Made by a program: the position numbers and the translations under genes
Notes under the pieces: model-generated
What the model was told of the DNA's origin: nothing
Seen by the model: the letters and a program-made list of their open reading frames with translations, nothing else
Database searches by the model: none
Shown here: positions 1 through 9,409 of the stretch, piece after piece
How the letters are laid out: each line of letters opens with the position of its first letter
How positions within the stretch are numbered: the first letter of the stretch is position 1
Origin: Chloroflexota bacterium
Lineage (GTDB): Bacteria; Chloroflexota; Anaerolineae; UBA2200
Assembly (NCBI GenBank): GCA_014360755.1
Contig: JACIWX010000005.1
Location: 141,529-205,528, forward strand
Length of the DNA stretch: 64,000 bases
Direction: 5' to 3'

Positions 1-43
1 AATCCAAAGGCTTTTGTAGTGCCCCCAATGGGGTTGGGTGCAT

Positions 44-73
44 TTGACAATACGTGCCAGAAATGGCTATAAT
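44..73 (+). promoter_or_regulatory. sigma70-type promoter of the rpmH operon (TTGACA-18-TATAAT)
   Basis: TTGACA 44-49, 18-nt spacer, TATAAT 68-73; rpmH ATG at 106. Confidence 0.75.
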
Positions 74-105
74 TGCCTGTATTTTAACCATAGGAAGGTA
101 GGAGT

Positions 106-243
106 ATGCCAAAGAGGACGTATCAACCCAAGAGACTGCACCGTCAGAAAGTGCATGGATTCCGCGCCCGTATGAGCACGAAGGGTGGTCGGCGCGTGTT
201 AAAGGCGCGTCGTCTGAAGGGGCGCAAGCGGATTTCCATTTGA
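106..243 (+). CDS. rpmH: 50S ribosomal protein L34
   Basis: 45 aa, [45 protein letters not shown]; below the ORF-track size cutoff. Confidence 0.97.
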   Translation: MPKRTYQPKRLHRQKVHGFRARMSTKGGRRVLKARRLKGRKRISI

Positions 244-300
244 TTTGCTAAGGTGGATAGGGCGTGAACACGGGGCGCGATGGTTTTGGAGCATTCCAGC

Positions 301-666
301 ATGAACAGACGCTATCGCCTGGCTCACAGGAAGCAATTTCAACGTGTACGGCGCCAGGGACGTTCTTGGTCTCACCCATTGCTGGTGCTCCTCGCCGCCG
401 AAAACGATTTGTCCTACAGTCGCTTTGGCTTTTTAGTGAGCAAGCGTATTGGCAAGGCAGTGGTACGCAATCGTGTGAAGCGTTTGATGCGTGAAGCAAT
501 GCGTATGCGCCTGCACGAGGTTGCTGCGGGATGGGATATTCTATTGATTGCCCGCACACCCATCGTGGAAGCAGATTTCTGGCGCATTGGTGAAGCCTTG
601 GATTCTTTGCTCCAGCGGGCTGGCTTGAAGACAAAGCCTGTACAAACAACGGATGTGGCCCAGTGA
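301..666 (+). CDS. rnpA: ribonuclease P protein component
   Basis: [23 protein letters not shown]...[11 protein letters not shown]; follows rpmH. Confidence 0.95.
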   Translation: MNRRYRLAHRKQFQRVRRQGRSWSHPLLVLLAAENDLSYSRFGFLVSKRIGKAVVRNRVKRLMREAMRMRLHEVAAGWDILLIARTPIVEADFWRIGEALDSLLQRAGLKTKPVQTTDVAQ

Positions 667-872
667 AGCAGATTGTTTTAGCCTTGATCAAGTTTTATCA
701 AAAACATATTTCGTCTGCTTTGCCTCCTTCATGCCGTTTTGTGCCCTCGTGTTCCCAGTACGCGTATGAAGCGATTGCGCGGTATGGTTTGTGGCGCGGA
801 GGTTGGATGGCAATCAGGCGTCTCAGCCGTTGCCATCCATTGAACCCAGGAGGTTATGATCCGGTACCTTGA
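663..872 (+). CDS. yidD: membrane protein insertion efficiency factor YidD
   Basis: 69 aa with [19 protein letters not shown]...[13 protein letters not shown]; overlaps rnpA by 4 nt. Confidence 0.95.
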   Translation: MKQIVLALIKFYQKHISSALPPSCRFVPSCSQYAYEAIARYGLWRGGWMAIRRLSRCHPLNPGGYDPVP

Positions 873-913
873 TGCATGTGTGCCGTGAAATTACACAAGG
901 AGGGGCTTGTTCT

Positions 914-1987
914 TTGAAAACCTTGCATGCGAAAGTTATCCTTATCTTTGTACTTGTCACGCTGGTGGCTGCACTAGGAGGCTGTGCTCCCACAGCCACA
1001 GTACCGGCCTGGTCTAGCGTAACTGTTGCCGGAGGAATTGTATACACGGGTGGGCAAGCAGGACGCGTGTATGCGCTGGATGCTACCAATGGCGTCGAGA
1101 TTTGGCAATACCCGCCCTCATCTGAGAAGGCAGTCGGCCCATTGTATGCCGCACCTGTGTTGCTGGAAGATACCCTTTATATTGGTTCCCACGACAACAA
1201 TCTCTATGCTCTTGATGCCAACACTGGTTCGCTGCGCTGGAAATTCAGTACGAATGGCTATATTTTGGCCGAGGTTTCTGTTTCCGATGGCTTGTTGTAC
1301 CTTGCTTCCAGCGATCACAAGATCTATGCGCTGGAAGCAAAAAGCGGATTGAAAAAATGGGAGTTTGCCACCCGTAACTGGGTTTGGGCTCGCCCGGTAG
1401 TAGCCAATGATAGGGTGTATGTAGCCTCTTTCGATCACCGACTTTATTGTTTGGACGCAATTACTGGCCAGAAACTATGGGATTTTCAGGCTGGTGGTGC
1501 CTTTGCAGGCAGCCCTGTAGTGGCTGGCGATACGGTTTACTGTGGAGCGTTTGATGGCAAAGTGTATGCCCTGGAAGCGAGCAGCGGTACTGTACGCTGG
1601 CAGTTTCAAACCGGCCACTGGGTGTGGGCTGGTCCACTAGTTATGGAGAAAGTGGTCTATGTCGGATCACTGGACAGAAGACTCTATGCTTTGGACGCGG
1701 TTACGGGTGCGAAATTCTGGGATTTTGCGGCGGATGGCTTGATCCGGGCTACACCCGCTTATGCGAATGGCTTGTTGTATGTTGGCACGGATAGCGGTGT
1801 GTTGCATGCTCTGGATGCTAGCACTGGGCAGCAAAAATGGGTTTTTAAGGCGGATCAGGCTATGCTCACCTCGCCAGTGGTGTACGATGGCACAGTATAT
1901 GTGAGCGTTCTTGGTGACATGATCTATGCATTGGACGCTGAAACAGGCGTTCAACGTTGGAGCGTGACTCCAAGCAAGAGAAAATAG
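914..1987 (+). CDS. PQQ-like (BamB-like) beta-propeller lipoprotein
   Basis: TTG start after an AGGAGG-like SD, lipobox LGGC, eight YALDAxTG-type repeats. Confidence 0.85.
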   Translation: MKTLHAKVILIFVLVTLVAALGGCAPTATVPAWSSVTVAGGIVYTGGQAGRVYALDATNGVEIWQYPPSSEKAVGPLYAAPVLLEDTLYIGSHDNNLYALDANTGSLRWKFSTNGYILAEVSVSDGLLYLASSDHKIYALEAKSGLKKWEFATRNWVWARPVVANDRVYVASFDHRLYCLDAITGQKLWDFQAGGAFAGSPVVAGDTVYCGAFDGKVYALEASSGTVRWQFQTGHWVWAGPLVMEKVVYVGSLDRRLYALDAVTGAKFWDFAADGLIRATPAYANGLLYVGTDSGVLHALDASTGQQKWVFKADQAMLTSPVVYDGTVYVSVLGDMIYALDAETGVQRWSVTPSKRK

Positions 1988-2000
1988 GAGGTCCTCTCAA

Positions 2001-2789
2001 GTGGGTCAGATTTGGAATGCAGTGATTTTTGAGCCAATGTTGAATGGCTTGCTCTTTTTGTATTCGCTGCTGGGTCGGAATTTTGGCTTCAGCGTGGTCG
2101 TCTTTACCGTGCTGGTACGGGTACTGACTCTGCCCATTACGATGCAGCAAATGCGCTCGGCAAAGGCCAGCCAGGAACTTCAACCCAAACTGCAAGAACT
2201 GCAGAAAAAGTACAAAGACAATCGCGAAAAACTGGCTGAAGAGCAAATGAAATTGTATAAGGAATCTGGCGTCAATCCCCTTGGTTGTCTGGTGCCAACT
2301 CTGATTCAACTGCCTATCTGGATTGGATTATACCAATCCATCATCAATGCCTTGCCTGATAACCCATTGCAGTTGCTTAACCTGGCTCGACATATCTATC
2401 CACAATTCCCGCTTTTGTCGAGCCTGGTGCCGCTGAATCCGCGGTTCCTTTGGTTGCACCTGGGGCGGCCGGATCCGTACTACATTGTTCCTATTTTGGT
2501 TGTTGCTACCATGTGGGTCCAACAGAAGATGATGGCTGCTCCTACGGCTGATCCCCAGCAGCAGGCCATGAACCAAAGCATGGAGCTTATGATGCCGATG
2601 ATGTTTGGCATCATTACCTTGCAATTGGCTTCAGGATTGGGTCTGTATTTTGTTGCAACCAACGTCGTAGGCATTATTCAGCAGTATTTTGTCAGCGGGT
2701 GGGGCGCACTGGCTACTCTATTCAGCGGGCAGGCTGGGCCCGCTGGTGCAGCTCCGCCAAAAGGTAAGGGCTATGGCCGAAAGAAGTAG
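2001..2789 (+). CDS. yidC: YidC/Oxa1 family membrane insertase
   Basis: GTG start; NFGFSVVVFTVLVRVLTLPITMQQMRSAKASQELQPKLQELQKKY, GCLVPTLIQLPIWIGLYQ. Confidence 0.96.
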   Translation: MGQIWNAVIFEPMLNGLLFLYSLLGRNFGFSVVVFTVLVRVLTLPITMQQMRSAKASQELQPKLQELQKKYKDNREKLAEEQMKLYKESGVNPLGCLVPTLIQLPIWIGLYQSIINALPDNPLQLLNLARHIYPQFPLLSSLVPLNPRFLWLHLGRPDPYYIVPILVVATMWVQQKMMAAPTADPQQQAMNQSMELMMPMMFGIITLQLASGLGLYFVATNVVGIIQQYFVSGWGALATLFSGQAGPAGAAPPKGKGYGRKK

Positions 2790-3543
2790 AAGTATTGAGG
2801 TCAGCGCACGGACTGTTGACGAGGCTGTGCTCAAGGCATTACAGCAACTAGGCTTGAGCCAGGATGAGGTTACGGTAGAAGTGATCAAGCCAGGGAGCCG
2901 TGGCTTGTTGGGCTTGGGCGGTGAAGACGCAGTCGTTAGGGTAACGGCTAAAGAGTTGCCGGGGACAGCAGAGGAAGGGGTCTCAGAACAGCCGCCCTCA
3001 GCCATGCAGGAAGAGCCTATGCCTCCGGCTGCGCCGCAGAAGGCTCAGACAGAGGGAATTGCCGCGGAACAAGAAACGCTGGCTCAGCTGGGCAGCGAGG
3101 TATTGCAGACCTTGCTTCACTATATGGGCCTTCAAGCAAAAGTTACCCAAGAAGAAGCGCCAGCAGAAATTCAGGCCGAGTCTCCTACGGTGGCATTCAA
3201 TATCAGTGGCACTGATTTGGGGGTGCTGATTGGCCGGCGAGGGGAGACCCTGCGTGATTTGCAGTATTTGACCTGCTTGCTGATCAGTCGCCGGACACAG
3301 TACTGGCCGAATGTGATGGTGGATGTAGAGCATTATAAATCGCGCCGGCAGAAATCATTGATTGACCTAGCGCGGCGCATGGCTAATAAAGTGCGCATCA
3401 CTGCGCAGCCAGTATCTTTGGAGCCAATGCCCGCGTATGAGCGGCGTATTATACATTTGGCTTTGCGTGATGATCCGGATGTCTTCACAGAGAGCGTGGG
3501 TCAGGATGAGAAACGAAAAGTAGTCATCCTGCCCAAGAAATGA
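2773..3543 (+). CDS. khpB: KhpB/Jag RNA-binding protein (Jag-N, KH, R3H)
   Basis: SIEVSARTVDEAVLKALQQLGL; GVLIGRRGETLRDLQYL; R3H-like AYERRIIHLALRDDPDVFTESVG; overlaps yidC end. Confidence 0.93.
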   Translation: MAERSRSIEVSARTVDEAVLKALQQLGLSQDEVTVEVIKPGSRGLLGLGGEDAVVRVTAKELPGTAEEGVSEQPPSAMQEEPMPPAAPQKAQTEGIAAEQETLAQLGSEVLQTLLHYMGLQAKVTQEEAPAEIQAESPTVAFNISGTDLGVLIGRRGETLRDLQYLTCLLISRRTQYWPNVMVDVEHYKSRRQKSLIDLARRMANKVRITAQPVSLEPMPAYERRIIHLALRDDPDVFTESVGQDEKRKVVILPKK

Positions 3544-3587
3544 TCCCTTCTTGTGTGGCGTTGGTATCACAATCCGAGACGGGGTAT

Positions 3588-4436
3588 ATGGCGAAATCCC
3601 CTGATTTTCTGGCTATTGGGCATGTGACGAAGGATTTGTTGCCAGGCGGTAACTATACTATTGGGGGGACAGCAACCTATGCAGCGCTTACGGCACAACG
3701 ACTGGGCCTTTCGGTGGCTGTCCTCACCAGTGCTCCGCCTGATCTGGATCTCTCCAATGCCTTGCCGCACATTGCTTGGCATATCGTCCCTTCCGAGGTT
3801 GCCACAACTTTTGAGAATATCTATGAAGGGCAGAAACGTCGTCAGTTTGTGCACGGCATAGCCAGTCCTTTAAAAGCAGCGCATCTTCCCCTGGCCTGGA
3901 AACAGCCGGCGATCGTTCTGCTCTGCCCGTTGGTATGCGAACTGGACTTGGATTGGGTCGGGGTGTTTCCTGAGGCCATCGTAGGAGTCACTCCTCAAGG
4001 TTGGATGCGGCAGTGGGATAAACGGGGACAAGTCATGGCGAGGGCGTGGACAGAGGCTCCGCAGATCCTGCCCAATATAGAGGTGCTGGTGTACAGCGAA
4101 GAGGATGTCGCTTGTGATGAGGTAGTGATTCGGCGTTATGCCGAACTGACCAAGATCGCAGTGGTTACCCGTGGTTGGCGTGGAGCGACCGTGTTTTACA
4201 ATGGCGTAGCGCGCGACTTTCCGGCGTTTCGTGCCAAGGAAGTGGATCCCACCGGAGCAGGGGATGTCTTTGCAGCAGCCTTTCTCATACGGTTGAAGGA
4301 AACAGGCGATCCATTCCAAGCCGCGCCCTTTGCCAATTGTGCAGCCTCTTTCTCTATTGAGGGACAAGGGACGAGTACTATCCCGACCAGGCAGCAAGTG
4401 GAAGAACGCCTGCGCTTTGGCGAGCTGTACACGTGA
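3588..4436 (+). CDS. PfkB-family carbohydrate kinase
   Basis: DPTGAGDVFAAAFLIRL signature; YYGGTATYAALTAQRLG-like N-terminus. Confidence 0.85.
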   Translation: MAKSPDFLAIGHVTKDLLPGGNYTIGGTATYAALTAQRLGLSVAVLTSAPPDLDLSNALPHIAWHIVPSEVATTFENIYEGQKRRQFVHGIASPLKAAHLPLAWKQPAIVLLCPLVCELDLDWVGVFPEAIVGVTPQGWMRQWDKRGQVMARAWTEAPQILPNIEVLVYSEEDVACDEVVIRRYAELTKIAVVTRGWRGATVFYNGVARDFPAFRAKEVDPTGAGDVFAAAFLIRLKETGDPFQAAPFANCAASFSIEGQGTSTIPTRQQVEERLRFGELYT

Positions 4437-4446
4437 GAAGAGGGAT

Positions 4447-5208
4447 ATGAGCCGGGTTTACGCGGTGGCGAATCAGAAGGGGGGAGTGGGCAAAACCACG
4501 ACGGTGGTCAATGTAGGCGCATACTTGGCTGCCGCTGACAAGCGGGTTTTATTGATTGACATTGACCCCCAAGCCAATGCGACTAGCAGCCTGGGCATTG
4601 ATAAAAACGCCTTGCGACGTTCGATCTATGATGTCATCATTGCGGGCAAGCCATTGCAAAGCGTGCTCCTGCTGACCAAGCGCGTCGGGCTTGATCTTGT
4701 TCCCTCTGCTCCAGCTCTGGCTGGGGCAGAGATCGAGTTAGTGAACATGATGGCAAGGGAGCATCGCCTGAGAAATGCGTTGGCTTCCATCCGTGACCGC
4801 TATGACTATGTCTTCATTGATTGCCCACCTAGCCTTGGCTTGCTCACGGTCAATGCCTTAGCTGCTGCTGATGAAGTCATTATTCCTGTACAATGTGAGT
4901 ACCTACCGATGGAAGGCTTGGCACAACTGTTGCACACTATTGAACTGGTGCGCATCAATCTCAATCCCTCTTTGGGCATCAGGGGGCTACTGATGACTAT
5001 GTACGATGCACGCACCAGCTTGGCTCAGCAGGTTGTAGAAGAAGTGCGTCGCCACTTTCCTGATAAAACTTTCCAAACGATTGTTCCACGCAGCGTGCGC
5101 TTGAGTGAAGCACCAAGTTATGGCGAGCCAATTGTGGATTATGCACCGCATTCTCCAGGGGGAATGGCTTATCAAGCGTTAGCGCATGAGATTATGAACA
5201 GCAATTGA
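4447..5208 (+). CDS. parA: chromosome partitioning ATPase ParA/Soj
   Basis: QKGGVGKTTTVVNVGAYLA deviant Walker A; DIDPQANATSSLG. Confidence 0.96.
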   Translation: MSRVYAVANQKGGVGKTTTVVNVGAYLAAADKRVLLIDIDPQANATSSLGIDKNALRRSIYDVIIAGKPLQSVLLLTKRVGLDLVPSAPALAGAEIELVNMMAREHRLRNALASIRDRYDYVFIDCPPSLGLLTVNALAAADEVIIPVQCEYLPMEGLAQLLHTIELVRINLNPSLGIRGLLMTMYDARTSLAQQVVEEVRRHFPDKTFQTIVPRSVRLSEAPSYGEPIVDYAPHSPGGMAYQALAHEIMNSN

Positions 5209-5258
5209 TCTGCTCCCTGAACCACGACTTGACGGCGGGGGCTAGTTAGGGGGATGCT

Positions 5259-6128
5259 ATGAGCAGCAAGCGGCGAGGTTTGGGCAAGGGACTGGGCGCT
5301 TTGATCCCCGGAGCAGAAGTACCGCTGGGGCTGATTGAGGTTCGAGTGGATGACATCACCGCAAATCCACGCCAACCTAGGTATGACGTCAGCTCAGAAA
5401 GCCTGCAAGAATTGGCTGCTTCTATTCGCGAGTATGGAGTGCTCCAGCCGCTCATTGTTACCGAGATAGAACCAACCGAAGCGACTGGAGGACCACGCTA
5501 TCAACTCATCGCTGGTGAGAGGCGTTGGCGTGCGGCTATGTTGGCAGGGCTTGAAGTTGTCCCGGTGTTGGTCAAGGAAACTACGCCCCAAGAGACACTG
5601 GAACTAGCCCTCGTCGAGAACATTCAGCGCGCAGACTTGAATCCCTTAGAGGAAGCCAATGCCTACCGTCAATTGATGGAGGAGTTTGGGCTGACACAAG
5701 AACAAGTAGCCGAGCGTGTAGGCCGCAGCCGCGTTAGTGTGACCAATGCGCTGCGTTTGCTGCGCTTGCCTGAGGAAATCAAAGATGCGCTCTTATCTAA
5801 CCGCATTAGCGAGGGGCATGCGCGGGCTTTATTGGGGCTAACAGAGGAGCATCTGCAACTGCGGGTACTGCGTGCCATCGAAAAAGGAGGGCTTTCCGTT
5901 CGGCAGACCGAAGAACTCGTGAGACGCTTGGCAGCGGGTGCACAGGTACAAAAGAAAGCAGCGGCGCAGCAGACACCCGAGACGCGCGCCTTGGAAGACC
6001 GTTTCGCGAGAGCGTTAGGAACCAAGGTGAACCTTTACCGCAGCAAACGCGGGGGAAAACTCGTGATTCATTTCTTCTCAGAGGAAGAGTTGCAAACTTT
6101 GTACGATCGGATTGTGGGTGAAGAATAG
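5259..6128 (+). CDS. parB: ParB/Spo0J DNA-binding protein
   Basis: KRRGLGKGLGALIPG; NPRQPR; GERRWRAAMLAGL; HTH KRISEGHARALLGL-like. Confidence 0.96.
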   Translation: MSSKRRGLGKGLGALIPGAEVPLGLIEVRVDDITANPRQPRYDVSSESLQELAASIREYGVLQPLIVTEIEPTEATGGPRYQLIAGERRWRAAMLAGLEVVPVLVKETTPQETLELALVENIQRADLNPLEEANAYRQLMEEFGLTQEQVAERVGRSRVSVTNALRLLRLPEEIKDALLSNRISEGHARALLGLTEEHLQLRVLRAIEKGGLSVRQTEELVRRLAAGAQVQKKAAAQQTPETRALEDRFARALGTKVNLYRSKRGGKLVIHFFSEEELQTLYDRIVGEE

Positions 6129-6193
6129 CTAGCCTCGGATGGCAAGCAATTCACTTTCTCCCTATCTCTCTAGATGATGCAGGCAATCGATGC

Positions 6194-6568
6194 TCAGTCT
6201 CTGTGTTTGCTCTCTTCTCCGATGAACAGGCTCATAAGGAAACTGACGATACTGATAACCAGTGCACCCCAGAATGCAGAGCCGAATCCCTTGACATAGA
6301 AGCTCACCCCGAACAGGCTTGCCAGTTGTGTGGCGAGCCATAGCATCACCCCGTTAATCACCAAGATGAACAGCCCCATGGTGAGCACAATCAGCGGGCA
6401 ACTTAGCAAGGTCAGGATAGGACGCACAAACGCGTTCACTAAGCCAAAGATGAGCGCCATGCCGGCTAATGTCTGCCATCCCCCCTCATAAGAGATGCCT
6501 GGCACCAGGCGCACGGCTGCATATAACGCGATACCAGTGATCAACCACCGTAGCAAAAATCGTTTCAA
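6194..6568 (-). CDS. phage holin family 4-like membrane protein (PF04020 type)
   Basis: four TM segments; FGLVNAFVRPILTLLSCPLIVLTMGLFILVINGVMLWL. Confidence 0.8.
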   Translation of the reverse strand: MKRFLLRWLITGIALYAAVRLVPGISYEGGWQTLAGMALIFGLVNAFVRPILTLLSCPLIVLTMGLFILVINGVMLWLATQLASLFGVSFYVKGFGSAFWGALVISIVSFLMSLFIGEESKHRD

Positions 6569-6609
6569 GTTTCTCCTTTCTGATGTATCTCTCCATCGTG
6601 CTGCTTTGC

Positions 6610-7671
6610 CTATTCCTCAGGATGGCGCAGATGCAGCGCCATCTGATCCAAGAGGCGGAGGGTACGAAAACCACTTTTCAGGAATGCCTGCAGTGCCTCG
6701 GGATGCGAGGTAGAGACTGTGGATACAACTTCCCGCTCTGGGAAACGGCTCAGCCAATCTAATCCCGAAGCCAATAGTTCTTCCTCGATGATCCCGCGGT
6801 GATCTGGATGTACATGGATCTGTATATGATGCGCTGCCTTTGTGTATTGACCAGTTACTTGTAATAATGCGACTACTTGGCCGTTCTCTTCCAGAAGCCA
6901 CTCCTGGCTTTGGCGGAGGTACAGCAGATTGTCTAGCCAGCGCGCAAGCCTTCGTCGGATAGTAAGGCGGTAGTTACTGCTGAGGATAGGGCGGACTTTT
7001 TGCACAGCCTCTGGCGTTGCCACCCGGAGGAGCTCATAAACACGCGGCCAGTCTTTTGGATAGCGCTCTCGAAGTGCCAAGGTGGGTGTGGGCCATCGCT
7101 CCCTGTACTTGCCGGCAGGCAGGCTGAGTTCTGCTACAGTGTCATACACTTGGAATCCTAGCTCCTGGTACAATTGGCGAGCTGGAGCATTGTCTGTTTG
7201 CACTTCTAGGATGACCCATTGGGCGCCTTTTTGTTTCGCTTCTTGTATTGCCGCTTTCATCAATTGGCGGGCAATACCTCGCCCACGAAAATCAGGGTGT
7301 ACAGCGACATTGCTGATGCTCCAAAGGCTGTGCTGTTGGTTTTCGCGAGTGAGAGAGACATTGCCAACGAGTTGTCCTTCTGCAACCCAGACATAGCCAC
7401 GGAGAAAAGGCGAGAGCACGCGAAAAGAGGCATCGAAAATCCAGAGCAGTGGTCCTGCCCTTGCTAGATCCCTCATTTCACTTACAATGGGATTGGCAGT
7501 CAGATCAAGCTCCGGTTGGAAAGTTAGCTCGATGAGGTCGGCCAATGGCAGCAGGTCATATCGTATATCAAAGGGCCGTAATCCTGCTTTTAGCCTTTTC
7601 TGGGTATTCACCCGCACCATTTGGGTAACTCCTGGTCGCATGCAGCACACACGGCTGTCCCTTTCACGCAA
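6610..7671 (-). CDS. GNAT N-acetyltransferase
   Basis: VHPDFRGRGIARQLMKAAIQEAKQKGAQWVILEVQTDNAPARQLYQELGF; true start may be internal. Confidence 0.85.
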   Translation of the reverse strand: MRERDSRVCCMRPGVTQMVRVNTQKRLKAGLRPFDIRYDLLPLADLIELTFQPELDLTANPIVSEMRDLARAGPLLWIFDASFRVLSPFLRGYVWVAEGQLVGNVSLTRENQQHSLWSISNVAVHPDFRGRGIARQLMKAAIQEAKQKGAQWVILEVQTDNAPARQLYQELGFQVYDTVAELSLPAGKYRERWPTPTLALRERYPKDWPRVYELLRVATPEAVQKVRPILSSNYRLTIRRRLARWLDNLLYLRQSQEWLLEENGQVVALLQVTGQYTKAAHHIQIHVHPDHRGIIEEELLASGLDWLSRFPEREVVSTVSTSHPEALQAFLKSGFRTLRLLDQMALHLRHPEE

Positions 7672-7714
7672 TGAGAAAAACTCCGGTCTGTTTTTTCCCC
7701 AATTTCCTAAGACA

Positions 7715-7916
7715 AAGGGTGTTGAAAAAAGCCTTCCAATGTCATACTGAAACTTTGCCCTGAGCCTTGCCCTGAGCGAAGCGAAGGGAAAGCGAAGGGG
7801 AAGTGAAGCATCTCGCAGTGCTCGGGAAAATATGGCTAAAGTTGCGCGAGACCCCTTCGGTGTACTCAGGGCAGGCTTTTCGCTTCGCTCATGGTAACAA
7901 GATTTTCAACACTCTC
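7715..7916 (+). mobile_element. foldback MITE-like element, copy 1 (long form, internally expanded)
   Basis: TIRs aagggtgttgaaaa / ttttcaacactctc; flanks TAAGACA / TAAGGACA. Confidence 0.8.
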
Positions 7917-8044
7917 TAAGGACATGTATCTACACGCCGCTTTTCTGCATATTACGGACATGCAGTGTTATAACCAAACTATGCAATTTGTCAAATCAGT
8001 GCTTTTACACATCGTAACATTTCATATACTAGTCTGCTACCAAT

Positions 8045-8073
8045 TTGACACAGATTGCATTTTGCTGTAAAAT
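8045..8073 (+). promoter_or_regulatory. candidate sigma70-type promoter (TTGACA-17-TAAAAT)
   Basis: TTGACA 8045-8050, TAAAAT 8068-8073. Confidence 0.55.
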
Positions 8074-8157
8074 ATCAACAAATGGATGCAGACGATGCAC
8101 TTACAAGGTGCAACAGGTGGGTTAGGCCTGAAGAGTATATACAATTGTGTTATTCAT

Positions 8158-8186
8158 TTGACACAAATTCGATATTCATGTACAGT
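8158..8186 (+). promoter_or_regulatory. candidate second promoter (TTGACA-17-TACAGT)
   Basis: TTGACA 8158-8163, TACAGT 8181-8186. Confidence 0.5.
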
Positions 8187-8338
8187 AGCATTGAGAGCAC
8201 GTATGAAGCCGAATGGCAACATTGGATGGCTTTGGAGCGCATTCATGTACCCGATGCTAGCAGCACATCGTAACAATATGTGGCCGACTTCTCAGGAAGC
8301 CTAACACCATGGGATTACGATATAGGCGGAGGCCTAAT

Positions 8339-9409
8339 ATGAACAGGCTGCTAAAAGTAGTTATCATGGCTTCTTTGTCGCTGGGGTTGGTGTTATGGGT
8401 GATTACTCCAGCACGATCCCAAGTCGGTGTTGGGGCGCGTTATTTCCCTGCGACTGGACATAATGTTCAAGGGGAGTTCCTAACTTTTTTCGATAAATAT
8501 GGTGGAGAGGCAATTTTTGGCTTGCCTCGCACGGAAGAATTCTTTCAGGATGGTTTGAAGGTACAGTATTTCCAACGCGCGAGGATGGAGTACCATCCTT
8601 ACAATCCTGCACCCTATCGGGTACAACTCACCTTGCTCGGGGATCTGTTGGGATACCGGTTGCCGCCTATCCCTCCTTCTAGTATCCCGCCCCCTAACCA
8701 TCCACAACGGCGCTACTATCCGCAGACTGGGCATACGCTCTCTTATACTTTCCTGGAGTATTTTGATCGCCATGGCGGCTTGGATGTGTTTGGCTACCCG
8801 ATTACCGAGTTGATAGTAGAGAACGGGATCGTGGTACAGTATTTTCAGCGGGGCAAGATGGAGTGGCATCCGGAGAACCCCATACCTCATCAAGTAACAT
8901 TAGGCGATCTGGGAGACGAGTACATCAGGCGCATAAACCTACCCGCGTCTTATCTTGCGCCAGTTGCACCCTTACCCACTCCCTCAGATGGGCAAAGACC
9001 GATTGAACCCACGCCTTCAGAGGTTGCTTCTCCTACAGCGGTTTCTTCAGATAAAGGGCAGCTAGATTCCTTTGTTTTTGCAACTCCCACGCCGATTTCG
9101 CATGTTCAGTTTGCGGTCTCAGCCTGGGTGAAATACGCCCTTACCGGACAGGGTGGCTTGCAAACGGTCTATGTACGAACAACGGATAATTGGGGGAACG
9201 GAATAGCCAATGCTAATGTCGAGGTCATTGTCCATTTCCGTGGTGGTGACCAAGTGTTCAACGCTGGCAACACGGATGCTTCTGGCTATTGTTCGTTCAC
9301 ATTTAACATTGGCGATCAACCGCTCGGCTACACGGTTCTGATTGATGTCCGTGTAACGTATGGCGGGCGGACGGTAACGGCACAGACTTCATTTATTCCT
9401 TGGCGATAA
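8339..9409 (+). CDS. secreted protein with two ~70-aa repeats and a C-terminal Ig-like domain
   Basis: signal peptide; YFPATGHNVQGEFLTFFDKYGGEAIFGLPRTE...VQYFQRARMEYHP and YYPQTGHTLSYTFLEYFDRHGGLDVFGYPITE...VQYFQRGKMEWHP. Confidence 0.8.
   Translation: MNRLLKVVIMASLSLGLVLWVITPARSQVGVGARYFPATGHNVQGEFLTFFDKYGGEAIFGLPRTEEFFQDGLKVQYFQRARMEYHPYNPAPYRVQLTLLGDLLGYRLPPIPPSSIPPPNHPQRRYYPQTGHTLSYTFLEYFDRHGGLDVFGYPITELIVENGIVVQYFQRGKMEWHPENPIPHQVTLGDLGDEYIRRINLPASYLAPVAPLPTPSDGQRPIEPTPSEVASPTAVSSDKGQLDSFVFATPTPISHVQFAVSAWVKYALTGQGGLQTVYVRTTDNWGNGIANANVEVIVHFRGGDQVFNAGNTDASGYCSFTFNIGDQPLGYTVLIDVRVTYGGRTVTAQTSFIPWR

Noticed and set aside
1-105. Possible oriC/DnaA-box region upstream of rpmH
   Set aside because: No TTATCCACA-like boxes visible in the 105 nt available; dnaA is not in the window.
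4421-4437. CTGTACACGTGAGAAG near the parA start as a parS site
   Set aside because: Only the CACGTG core matches TGTTTCACGTGAAACA; the flanks do not. No good parS site was found in the window.
8055-8304. 72-aa ORFs upstream of the secreted repeat protein
   Set aside because: They overlap the candidate tandem promoters and have no SD or family resemblance.
9389-9409. 21-nt convergent overlap of birA with the secreted-protein gene
   Set aside because: Short tail-to-tail overlaps are common and need no special explanation.
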